NCBI GenBank assembly: GCA_902560025.1
Contig: CACEKL010000017.1
Coordinates: 1 to 15,399 of the forward strand
Source: an uncultured Bacteroidota bacterium
GTDB lineage: Bacteria; Bacteroidota; Bacteroidia; Flavobacteriales; Flavobacteriaceae
DNA: 15,399 nucleotides
Direction: 5' to 3'
Shown here: positions 7,569 through 14,542 of the stretch, piece by piece
Layout of the letters: each line of letters opens with the position of its first letter
Numbering within the stretch: the stretch's first letter is position 1
Made by a program: the position numbers and the translations under genes
Notes under the pieces: model-generated
Databases searched by the model: none
Told to the model about the DNA's origin: nothing
The model's input: only the letters and a program-made list of their open reading frames with translations

Positions 7569-8429
7569 ATGTTAAACAAAATTATTTTAGGCACTGCACA
7601 ATTAGGTATGAGTTATGGTATAAATAATTATGGCCTCCTGAATAAGAGTGAAGTATTTGAAATACTAGATTTTGCAATTGAAAACGGAATAAGAACACTG
7701 GATACTGCTGAAGTCTATGGTAATTCAATTAATCTAATTGGAGATTATATTAAAGAAAGACCTGATAGTAATCTTAAATTGATTTCAAAAATAGATTCGA
7801 GCTTAAATTTGAAAAGACTAAATTTTGAAAAACATATTCAAAATCAGTTAAATATTCTTGGCTTAAGTTCATTTTATGGCTACATGTTTCATGATTATTA
7901 TAGTTTTAAAAATAATGATTTCGCTCTAAATAAGCTTATAGATTGTGGAATGATTAAAAATGTAGGAATATCCATATATGAAACTGATAACATCATTGAT
8001 ATAGTCAAAAATTATAAATTTGATTTTATTCAAATTCCCTTTAATCTTTTAGATAACGAAAAAGAAAAGATTGAAATTTTAAAAGTTGCGTGTGAAAAAC
8101 AAATTGAAGTTCATGCAAGATCAGTTTTCCTTCAAGGATTGTTTTTTAAACCATTTAAAAATTATAATAATAAATTAGGACCTCTTAAGAGATATATAAA
8201 GAAGCTGAAAAATATATCTTTAGAATCAAAACTTGATATAGAGTCTTTAGCCCTCATGTATCCACTTAAAAAACACTATATTAATAAAGTGATTTTTGGT
8301 GTTCATAATTTGGAACAATTTTCAAAAAATATTAAGATTATTAACTCAAATACTTCTATTCCTGGAAATCAGATTGAAGAAATATTAGTTAAAGAAAAAG
8401 AATTATTAAAACCATATAACTGGAAATAA
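7569..8429 (+). CDS. Aldo/keto reductase family oxidoreductase
   Basis: A 286-residue TIM-barrel protein of the aldo/keto reductase superfamily, which reduces a carbonyl with NAD(P)H. It opens with IILGTAQLGMSYG, and the catalytic tetrad appears intact: D45 and Y50 in LDTAEVYG, K74 in LISKID, and H108 in MFHDY. VGISIYE near 133-139, HARSVFLQG and VIFGVHN near the C-terminus match further family positions. Length is slightly short for the family (usually 290-340). It is the first gene of the plus operon and ends one base before the start of the CMP-sugar transferase gene. Relatives occur in nonulosonic-acid gene clusters, so reduction of a sugar intermediate is a reasonable guess, but the substrate is not known. 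Confidence 0.87.
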   Translation: MLNKIILGTAQLGMSYGINNYGLLNKSEVFEILDFAIENGIRTLDTAEVYGNSINLIGDYIKERPDSNLKLISKIDSSLNLKRLNFEKHIQNQLNILGLSSFYGYMFHDYYSFKNNDFALNKLIDCGMIKNVGISIYETDNIIDIVKNYKFDFIQIPFNLLDNEKEKIEILKVACEKQIEVHARSVFLQGLFFKPFKNYNNKLGPLKRYIKKLKNISLESKLDIESLALMYPLKKHYINKVIFGVHNLEQFSKNIKIINSNTSIPGNQIEEILVKEKELLKPYNWK

Positions 8430-8430
8430 A

Positions 8431-9135
8431 TTGAAAAAAATTGCAATAATACCCGCAAGAGGAGGTTCAAAAAGAATTCCAAAAAAAAATATTAAAGATT
8501 TTATGGGATCTCCTGTGATTAGTTATGCTATCAAAGCCGCATTACAAAGTAATTTATTTGATACAGTAATGGTCTCAACAGATTGTAAGGAAATTGGAAA
8601 AACAGCAAAAAAATATGGTGCTAAAGTTCCATTTTTTAGAACAAAAAAAAATTCAGATGATTTCGCCTCTACTGATGATGTTATAAAAGAAGTTTTAGAC
8701 TATTATTATGATAAAGAAGAAAAGTTTGATTATGGTTGTTGTATCTACCCTGTTAATCCATTTTTAGAGGCAACTAGATTATTTGAAGGACTGCAAAAAA
8801 TTAAATCATCAAATTTTGATTGTGTATTTTCTGCAGTGAAATACTCATACCCTATTCAAAGAGCTTTTAGGATTGTGGATAACAAGATGAAAATGATTAG
8901 TCCCAAAAACTATTTAGTTAGAAGTCAAGATTTAAAGGAAACATATCATGACGCAGGACAGTTTTACTGGTTTAAGACAAAGTCTTTCATTCAACATAAC
9001 AGATTATGGACAGATAACACTAGCATAGTTGAACTAGGCGTAGATGAGGTTCAAGATATAGACACCGAATCTGATTGGAAAATAGCTGAGCTTAAATTTC
9101 AAATTAAAAAAAATTTAAAGCTTAATAAATTATGA
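8431..9135 (+). CDS. pseF: PseF-type CMP-nonulosonate cytidylyltransferase (pseudaminate-like)
   Basis: This 234-residue enzyme couples a nonulosonic acid (sialic-acid-like sugar) to CMP. The N-terminal IIPARGGSKRIPKKNI (6-21) is the CTP-binding motif, followed by VSTDCKEIGKTAKKYGA, FASTDDV, YPVNPFLEATRL and YHDAGQFYWF. Spacing and wording of these motifs resemble pseudaminic-acid transferase PseF more than NeuA. The start is TTG at 8431; the reading frame begins MKKIAIIPARGG there, with no ATG before the motif. One base separates it from the reductase stop, so the genes are probably translationally coupled. It acts in the cytoplasm just after the synthase encoded next door. CMP-pseudaminate, CMP-legionaminate or a related isomer cannot be told apart here. 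Confidence 0.88.
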   Translation: MKKIAIIPARGGSKRIPKKNIKDFMGSPVISYAIKAALQSNLFDTVMVSTDCKEIGKTAKKYGAKVPFFRTKKNSDDFASTDDVIKEVLDYYYDKEEKFDYGCCIYPVNPFLEATRLFEGLQKIKSSNFDCVFSAVKYSYPIQRAFRIVDNKMKMISPKNYLVRSQDLKETYHDAGQFYWFKTKSFIQHNRLWTDNTSIVELGVDEVQDIDTESDWKIAELKFQIKKNLKLNKL

Positions 9136-9169
9136 TTAATTTTAATTAGTTAACTCAATTTAGTCTAAT

Positions 9170-10225
9170 ATGTTTTTAAATCAATTTAAGATAGGGGAAA
9201 AACTTGTAGGTGAAGGACATCCAGCATATATAATTGCAGAGATAGGAGCAAATTTTAACGGCAGTTTAGAACATGCTAAAAAACTTTGCGATGCTGCAAA
9301 AAAAGCAGGAGCAGATTGTGCAAAGTTTCAATCATTCATATCTGAAAAAATAGTTTCTGCGAAAGGATTTTCAAAAATGAATCTTACAGGAGTGCATGGC
9401 ACTTGGGACAAGTCAGTATCAGAAGTGTTTAAAGAGGTTGAATTTCCAAGAGAATGGCATAAAGAAATAAAAGATTATTGTGATAAAATTGGAATTCATT
9501 TTTCAACTTCTCCATATGATTTTGAAGCAGTTGATTTATGTAAAAAACTAAATGTTCCATTTATTAAAATTGGTTCAGGAGAAATTACTTGGTTAGAGAT
9601 GATTGATTATGTTGCAAGAAAGAATTTGCCAATTGTAATGGCAACAGGAGATGCAACATTATCAGAAATTGATGAAGCAGTTAATACTATAAAAAATGCT
9701 AAAAATGAAAAACTAATATTACTTCAATGCATTACAAATTATCCATCTCAAATTGAAAGCGCAAATATCAATGTTTTAAAAACTTATAAGACTGCATTTA
9801 ATGTTTTAACAGGGTATTCAGATCATTCTCCCGGTGATCTTGTAATACTAGGGTCAATCGCACTAGGGGGTTGTGTTGTTGAAAAACACTTTACTCTTGA
9901 TAAAAAAGATAAAGGTCCTGATCATCCTCACTCACTTGATTTTAAAGAATTTAGTCAAATGGTTAAGAATATCAGATTAATGGAAACAGCTCTAGGAAGT
10001 TCTAAAAAAGATGTTGTAGATGAAGAGCATGAGACTGTTACTGTCCAAAGAAGAGGATTGTATGCAGCAAATGATATTAAATCAGGAGACATAATTACTG
10101 AAGAGGATATAGATGTTCTTAGACCTGCACTTGGCATCATGCCAAAATATAAAACTGTTGTAGTTGGAAAAACAGCAAAGTCAAATATTAGCAAGGGTGA
10201 TCCTCTCTATTGGACAAATTTTTAG
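9170..10225 (+). CDS. neuB: NeuB-family nonulosonate synthase (sialic/legionaminic-like)
   Basis: The 351-residue enzyme condenses phosphoenolpyruvate with a six-carbon N-acyl amino sugar to make a nine-carbon sugar acid. The N-terminal TIM barrel shows IAEIGANFNG with E24, AGADCAKFQSF with K52, KIGSGEI, YPSQIES, GYSDHSPGD and VEKHFTLD, each corresponding to a NeuB active-site segment. The C-terminal SAF (antifreeze-like) domain, from about 290, holds RRGLYAANDI with the conserved Arg and RPALGIMP. KIGSGEI rather than a PseI-like KIASFEI puts it with NeuB/LegI. Two variations stand out: NFNG where NHNG is usual, and TGDATL where TGMSTL is usual. A 34-nt gap, with no recognisable promoter, separates it from the upstream gene. 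Confidence 0.93.
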   Translation: MFLNQFKIGEKLVGEGHPAYIIAEIGANFNGSLEHAKKLCDAAKKAGADCAKFQSFISEKIVSAKGFSKMNLTGVHGTWDKSVSEVFKEVEFPREWHKEIKDYCDKIGIHFSTSPYDFEAVDLCKKLNVPFIKIGSGEITWLEMIDYVARKNLPIVMATGDATLSEIDEAVNTIKNAKNEKLILLQCITNYPSQIESANINVLKTYKTAFNVLTGYSDHSPGDLVILGSIALGGCVVEKHFTLDKKDKGPDHPHSLDFKEFSQMVKNIRLMETALGSSKKDVVDEEHETVTVQRRGLYAANDIKSGDIITEEDIDVLRPALGIMPKYKTVVVGKTAKSNISKGDPLYWTNF

Positions 10226-10227
10226 AT

Positions 10228-10821
10228 ATGAGCCTAACAGCTAGAGAAAAGTTTATAGCATTAGTTGACAACGATGGTATTATTAAATCTGACATAATTG
10301 TCTTGCTTGAAGGAGATGGTTTTAATAGATATAAAAAAGCTGCTGATCTTTTTAATAGCGGATACTCAGATAAAATTGTTTTCAGCGGAGCAATAACTGA
10401 TTATAACTATGGAAGCTTTCCTTTTGAAGACATTTTGCCAAAATTATTGGAAACGGGGGTTCCAAAAGAATCAATAATTCATGAAAAAAAATCGTCTAAT
10501 ACACTAGAACAAGCGATCGAAGTAATTGATATTGCAATTAAAAATAACTGGGATAAAATTATTCTTGTTGCTACACATGATCATCAATACAGGGCATATT
10601 TAACCTTCTTAAAGCAAGTTTTAAAGAAGAAAAAAGAAATTCTTCTGTTCAATAGTCCCGTAAGAAATTTAAAATGGTTTGAAAAAAATGTTTGGGGCAG
10701 AAGGTTTGATAATATTGATAATGAATTTGACAAAATCAATCTGTATATGCAAAAAGGCCATTTAGCATCCTTTGATGAAGCCATTGAATATCATAAAGTC
10801 AAAGAAAAGTACTTAATATAG
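10228..10821 (+). CDS. DUF218 / YdcF-like protein, soluble
   Basis: Starting from ATG at 10228, 2 nt after the neuB stop, this is a 197-residue protein; a TTG at 10210 would extend it by 6 residues into neuB but is less likely. The DUF218 pattern is visible: DIIVLLEGDGFNRYKKAADLF, then IVFSGAI, SSNTLEQA and ILVATHDHQYRAYLTF, matching the Rossmann-like YdcF/SanA/ElyC fold. E. coli YdcF binds S-adenosylmethionine and ElyC affects envelope polysaccharide precursors, but no general reaction is known for the family. Unlike SanA and ElyC it has no membrane segment, so it is probably cytoplasmic. Its place straight after the nonulosonate synthase suggests a step in making or modifying that sugar; this is inference. 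Confidence 0.75.
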   Translation: MSLTAREKFIALVDNDGIIKSDIIVLLEGDGFNRYKKAADLFNSGYSDKIVFSGAITDYNYGSFPFEDILPKLLETGVPKESIIHEKKSSNTLEQAIEVIDIAIKNNWDKIILVATHDHQYRAYLTFLKQVLKKKKEILLFNSPVRNLKWFEKNVWGRRFDNIDNEFDKINLYMQKGHLASFDEAIEYHKVKEKYLI

Positions 10822-10822
10822 T

Positions 10823-11432
10823 ATGGATATAAATGAAGCAAAAAATATATTTAAAGAAAATTTTATAGGTCCAAATGAACTTAATACAATTAATAATAGT
10901 TTAAAGTTTAAATTGCCCAATAAAATTCCTGATATTGATATAAATATTACAGGGATCAACCCCAAGGATTATATACTAATATTGGGCGTTGGTATACTAG
11001 AAGATAATACTCCAATAAATATTAAAAAACTTATTTCAATTTTTGGAATTCAGTCATCAACAAAAAAAAATTGGTTTTTATAATCAAGATTGGTATTTAG
11101 ATGAAGAATTTGTTAAAATTAATTTATCAAATAAATGGTATTTAGTCCAAAAAAATGTCAATGAAATCACCAGAGGTAAACTTCCTGAAAATAATTTTGA
11201 GGAATACTTGCCCTCTGCGATCCTATGTTCTTATACTTTTTTTGTTTGGTGGTTAATTACAAATGAGATTTTATGGAAAAATGATTTTATTTGGTGTTCT
11301 GATGAAGATAGACATGGAGATAGAATTTATGTTGGTAAATATTTAGATCAAGATGATGAAACTAGATCTGGCTTTAGTATTCACAGACATCTAAAAATAA
11401 AATCAAATTATGGTTGTATCAAGTCTTTATAA
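10823..11432 (+). pseudogene. Unrecognised conserved-looking gene split by a +1 frameshift in an A9 run
   Basis: Two overlapping frames make up one gene. The first starts at ATG 10823 and, after STKK, runs into a stop at 11081-11083; the second continues in the next frame from the A run to the TAA at 11430-11432. If the A9 run were A8, one 202-residue protein would result, joined as SSTKK-IGFYNQDWYLDEEF. I do not recognise the family. The C-terminal half is rich in Trp, His and acidic residues (FVWWLITNEILW, WCSDEDRHGDRIYVGKY, FSIHRHLKIKSNYG), which suggests a folded enzyme-like domain rather than a decayed remnant. The N-terminal half includes a hydrophobic DYILILGVGIL stretch. No other lesion is visible, so the break is either recent, a sequence error, or a phase-variable or slippery site. 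Confidence 0.7.
11062..11070 (+). repeat. A9 homopolymer at the frameshift
   Basis: Nine consecutive A residues follow a C at 11061 and lie exactly where the two frames of the 202-residue gene meet. Loss of one A restores the full frame. Runs like this are prone to replication or transcription slippage and to sequencing error. Confidence 0.9.
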
Positions 11433-11473
11433 AGAATCCATGTTATAACAGTCTTTATTACTATTTTTAATTT

Positions 11474-12796
11474 ATGAATGAAAAGAACTCTTTGAATAGT
11501 CTGTTTGATAGGTTATATCCAATAATGAGGAGCATAACAGGGCCTGGTATTGAAGAAAGTTTAAATATTTTTAAAGAATTTATGCCATTAGATATCTCAA
11601 AGACTCCTACAGGTGAAAAGGTTTTTGATTGGATCGTACCCAAAGAATGGCATTTTAAAAAAGCATATCTAATTGGACCTGATGGAAATCTAGTTTGCGA
11701 TTCATCAGTTAATAATCTTCATGTTGTTAATTACTCAGAATCTATTAATAAAAAACTGAGTCTTGAGGAATTAGAATCTCATTTATACTCTATACCTGAA
11801 CTACCAGATGCAGTTCCATACGTTACAAGTTACTACAATAAAAATTGGGGATTTTGCATTACTCACAAACAAAGATTAAAGTTAAAGGAAGGTGAATATC
11901 ATGCAGTTATCGAATCAAAATTTGTTGATGGAGGTGTACCGCTAGCAGAGTGCATTATTAAAGGAGAAAGTAAAAAAGAAATTCTTTTAACTAGTTATCT
12001 TTGTCACCCATCAATGGCCAACAATGAACTTTCAGGACCACTTGCTCTACTAGCTCTTTATAAACGTATTAAAAAATGGGATAAAAGGAGATATACATAT
12101 CGATTTCTGTTAAATCCTGAGACAATTGGTGCACTTTGTTTTATTAAAAAAAATAATAGGCATCTTAAAGAAAATTTAATTTCAGGTCTAGTACTAACTT
12201 GTGTTGGAGGGCCATCCGATAGTCTCAAGTATAAATCCTCAAGGAATATTGACACCCTTATAAATAATGTGTTTAGACATAAAGATTTTCAAAAAATGTT
12301 ACCAATTAATCCTGTTCCTTTTAATCCAACTGAAGGCTCTGATGAAAGGCAGTACTGCTCTCCTGGCTTTAATTTTCCTGTTGGTCAAATATCAAGAACA
12401 ACATATGGTGAATATAAAGAATATCATACTTCACTTGATAATAAAGATTTTATGAATATGGATAGTATTATAGAAAGTGTTGATACAATTGAAGAAATGT
12501 TAAAATATGTTGAAATATGTGGTTGTCCTATTAACTTATTTCCATATGGAGAACCTCACCTGGGTAGCAGAGAGCTTTATCCTAATGTTAATTCAAACCA
12601 AACTAGGAAAAATTCCACTGATAAATTAATTGATAAAAGAACTCAGTTAGATTATATCCTTCACTTACTTAACTTATCTGATGGCATGCATAACTTAATT
12701 GAAATTTCGAATATTATCGGATGTTCAGTAGATGACTTAAAACCAATAATCAATATATTAGAGAATAAGAATATGATAACATTTAATAAAGATTAA
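11474..12796 (+). CDS. DUF4910/DUF2172 peptidase-like protein with C-terminal winged helix
   Basis: A 440-residue protein with the layout of M28-like zinc aminopeptidases common in polysaccharide loci (DUF2172/DUF4910 followed by an HTH_47-type winged helix). The N-terminal region has MRSITGPGIEES (18-29) and TGEKVFDWIVPKEW (47-59). The peptidase core shows likely zinc-site residues: H178 in SYLCHPSMANNELSGP, E216 in NPETIGA, D290/E291 in GSDERQY and H318 in EYHTS. Residues from about 388 form a small winged-helix domain ending in NKNMITF. The true substrate of this family is not established; hydrolysis or formation of an amide on an amino sugar would fit the company it keeps. No signal peptide is seen, so it is cytoplasmic. 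A 41-nt gap precedes it, and its stop overlaps the next start by one base. Confidence 0.85.
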   Translation: MNEKNSLNSLFDRLYPIMRSITGPGIEESLNIFKEFMPLDISKTPTGEKVFDWIVPKEWHFKKAYLIGPDGNLVCDSSVNNLHVVNYSESINKKLSLEELESHLYSIPELPDAVPYVTSYYNKNWGFCITHKQRLKLKEGEYHAVIESKFVDGGVPLAECIIKGESKKEILLTSYLCHPSMANNELSGPLALLALYKRIKKWDKRRYTYRFLLNPETIGALCFIKKNNRHLKENLISGLVLTCVGGPSDSLKYKSSRNIDTLINNVFRHKDFQKMLPINPVPFNPTEGSDERQYCSPGFNFPVGQISRTTYGEYKEYHTSLDNKDFMNMDSIIESVDTIEEMLKYVEICGCPINLFPYGEPHLGSRELYPNVNSNQTRKNSTDKLIDKRTQLDYILHLLNLSDGMHNLIEISNIIGCSVDDLKPIINILENKNMITFNKD

Positions 12797-13584
12797 TGAA
12801 AATTATTTTTTTAACAGGTTCTCATCCTCGACACGCATATATTGCTAACGAGATAAACAAGTCGGGTTATTTATCTGGTCTAATAATTGAACAAAGGGAA
12901 AAGCATGTACCGACTGCTCCAAAAGATTTAAATACCAACCTAAAATTGTTGTTTAACTTACATTTTAAAAAAAGGCATGAATCAGAAATAAAATTCTTTA
13001 AAAAAAATAATTTTCCAAAAACTAATATTTTAAATGTAACTAAGGAGGAGCTAAATAGCTCAAAAACAATTCAGTTTATTAAAAATATTGAACCTGATTT
13101 AGTTATAAGCTATGGCGTACATAAACTCTCTGATGATGTAATAAGTTCATCTAAAGGAGAGGCTTGGAACATTCATGGAGGAATATCTCCATGGTATAGA
13201 GGTGTAGCTACCCATTTTTGGCCTAGTTATTTTTTAGAACCTCAAATGACCGGTATGACTATTCATGATCTTACTCAAGATATTGATGGTGGTAATATAA
13301 TTCATCAAAATAGTGTTAGTTTAGTTAAAGGAGATTCTCTTCATGATTTAGCTTGCAGGGCAGTTAAAGAGATGGGGAATGATTTAAATATTTTAATAAG
13401 TAAATTCAAGAATAATGAGATTGTTAAGTTTCCTCAAACTACAAGTGGAAGGATATGGATATCAAAAGACTGGAGGCCTGAACATCTTAGAATGATATAT
13501 GAGTATAACAATGACAACATAGTTGATTTAGTTTTACAAGGAAAGTTAACTGGGAAAAAACCAAAAATTTATAGACAATTTTAA
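12796..13584 (+). CDS. Formyltransferase (Fmt/PurN fold), probable sugar N-formyltransferase
   Basis: A 262-residue protein with the formyl-transferase catalytic triad: N125 and H127 in NIHGGISPWYRG and D164 in TQDIDGGNII, spaced as in glycinamide ribonucleotide and methionyl-tRNA formyltransferases. The Asn-x-His loop reads HGGISPWYRG where Fmt has HPSLLPRYRG. It would use 10-formyl-tetrahydrofolate to formylate an amino group. A housekeeping role in tRNA or purine metabolism is unlikely because it lies inside a polysaccharide operon and is shorter than Fmt (about 310 aa), without the Fmt C-terminal domain. Its ATG shares a base with the stop of the peptidase-like gene (TAATG), so the two are likely produced together. 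The acceptor is unknown; an amino group on the nonulosonate or on a 4-amino sugar is a guess. Confidence 0.85.
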   Translation: MKIIFLTGSHPRHAYIANEINKSGYLSGLIIEQREKHVPTAPKDLNTNLKLLFNLHFKKRHESEIKFFKKNNFPKTNILNVTKEELNSSKTIQFIKNIEPDLVISYGVHKLSDDVISSSKGEAWNIHGGISPWYRGVATHFWPSYFLEPQMTGMTIHDLTQDIDGGNIIHQNSVSLVKGDSLHDLACRAVKEMGNDLNILISKFKNNEIVKFPQTTSGRIWISKDWRPEHLRMIYEYNNDNIVDLVLQGKLTGKKPKIYRQF

Positions 13585-13590
13585 TTTAAT

Positions 13591-14523
13591 ATGAATATAA
13601 CAATTGGACTTATATCATTTTTTATCTCTTTTGTTTTTTTATATTTCTCAAGAGAATATTATTTAAAGCATAATCTTCTAGATGTTGCAAATAAAAGGTC
13701 CTCACACAATGCTATTGCAACAAGGAATGGCGGTGTTTCAGTCTACTTAACTCTTCTTTTAATATCAATTTACTTTTATATAAATGGTATTGAAGTGTTT
13801 GATTATACATATTTAATCCCTTTGAGTATTTTATTGATTGTTGGGCTATACGATGATGTATATGATGTAGATTTTAAATTAAAATTTATATTTCAAATTA
13901 TTACAGCAAAAATTTTAATAGATAATGGTGTCATAATCGACAATTTTCATGGCTTATTTGGTATTAATGAATTAAATAGAATATTTGCTCAAGTTTTTTC
14001 TGTATTTATCATTGTTGGAATTATTAACTCTATAAATTTTATTGACGGAATTGATGGTTTAGCTGTCTCTGTAATATCAATATTCCTGATTTTATTTGAA
14101 TATTTTGCCTTATCTCAAACTGATTTTTTTATCATTTCAATTATTTTAATTGGATCTTTTGTGCCTTTGTTATACTTTAATTTTAGATCCAATAATAAAA
14201 TTTTTCTTGGTGATTCTGGTTCTTTATTTTTAGGTGGAATAGTAAGCATTTATGTTTTTAAAATTCTTTCAAGTGATTATTTGATTGAATATCAATTTGA
14301 TATAAATAAAATTCTATTTGTAATATCAATTTTATGCTATCCGATATTGGATATAACCAGAGTTGTTGTGATAAGATTGATTAAAGGCTATTCACCATTT
14401 AAAGCTGATAAAAATCATATACACCATAAATTAGATAAATATCTTAAGTCACATTATAAAGTTGTTTTAACAATTATAGTGTTTCAGGTTCTTGTATTTG
14501 TTATATTTCAATCTGTTTTTTAA
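13591..14523 (+). CDS. WecA/MraY-superfamily undecaprenyl-phosphate glycosyl-1-phosphate transferase
   Basis: A 310-residue, very hydrophobic integral membrane protein with about 9-10 segments. It transfers a sugar-1-phosphate from a UDP-sugar to undecaprenyl phosphate and so starts glycan assembly at the inner membrane. Family motifs: SSHNAIATRNGGVS (37-50), DD at 88-89 in LYDDVYDVDFKLKF, INSINFIDGIDGLA (145-158) with the catalytic Asp region, LGDSGSLFLG (206-215) and HIHHKL (276-281). The HIHH motif in the last cytoplasmic loop is typical of the WecA/WbpL group rather than MraY. Donor could be UDP-GlcNAc or a dideoxy derivative. It is the last gene before the convergent junction and starts 6 nt after the formyltransferase stop. 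Confidence 0.92.
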   Translation: MNITIGLISFFISFVFLYFSREYYLKHNLLDVANKRSSHNAIATRNGGVSVYLTLLLISIYFYINGIEVFDYTYLIPLSILLIVGLYDDVYDVDFKLKFIFQIITAKILIDNGVIIDNFHGLFGINELNRIFAQVFSVFIIVGIINSINFIDGIDGLAVSVISIFLILFEYFALSQTDFFIISIILIGSFVPLLYFNFRSNNKIFLGDSGSLFLGGIVSIYVFKILSSDYLIEYQFDINKILFVISILCYPILDITRVVVIRLIKGYSPFKADKNHIHHKLDKYLKSHYKVVLTIIVFQVLVFVIFQSVF

Positions 14524-14542
14524 TATTTTCGATCTTAAAAAC
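14515..14542. terminator. Weak AT-only stem at the convergent junction
   Basis: GTTTTTTAA (14515-14523) and TTAAAAAC (14535-14542) can pair with one bulged T around an 11-nt loop. The two arms carry the stop codons of the converging genes. The stem has only one G-C pair and is T-rich at both ends, so it could act as a bidirectional terminator, but stability is poor. Confidence 0.28.

Noticed and set aside
9136..9169. Possible internal promoter between the CMP transferase and neuB
   Set aside because: No TAnnTTTG or TTG box at proper spacing; the 34-nt gap is compatible with one transcript.
9955..10194. 79-codon minus-strand open frame opposite the 3' part of neuB
   Set aside because: Antisense shadow of the SAF domain coding region, low-complexity Ser/Thr composition, no family signature.
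10210..10227. TTG start giving a longer DUF218 protein overlapping neuB
   Set aside because: An ATG at 10228 directly after the neuB stop gives a normal start and keeps the whole domain.
11423..11458. Direct repeat GTCTTTAT twice around the end of the frameshifted gene
   Set aside because: Only 8 bp in AT-rich DNA with no link to a promoter or element; likely chance.
13039..13053. Strong Shine-Dalgarno-like AAGGAGGAG inside the formyltransferase gene
   Set aside because: No suitable start codon at the right distance opens a frame of useful length; it encodes KEEL in the real gene.
12796..13584. Housekeeping methionyl-tRNA formyltransferase
   Set aside because: It lacks the Fmt C-terminal domain, its active-site loop differs, and it sits in a sugar operon coupled to a DUF4910 gene.
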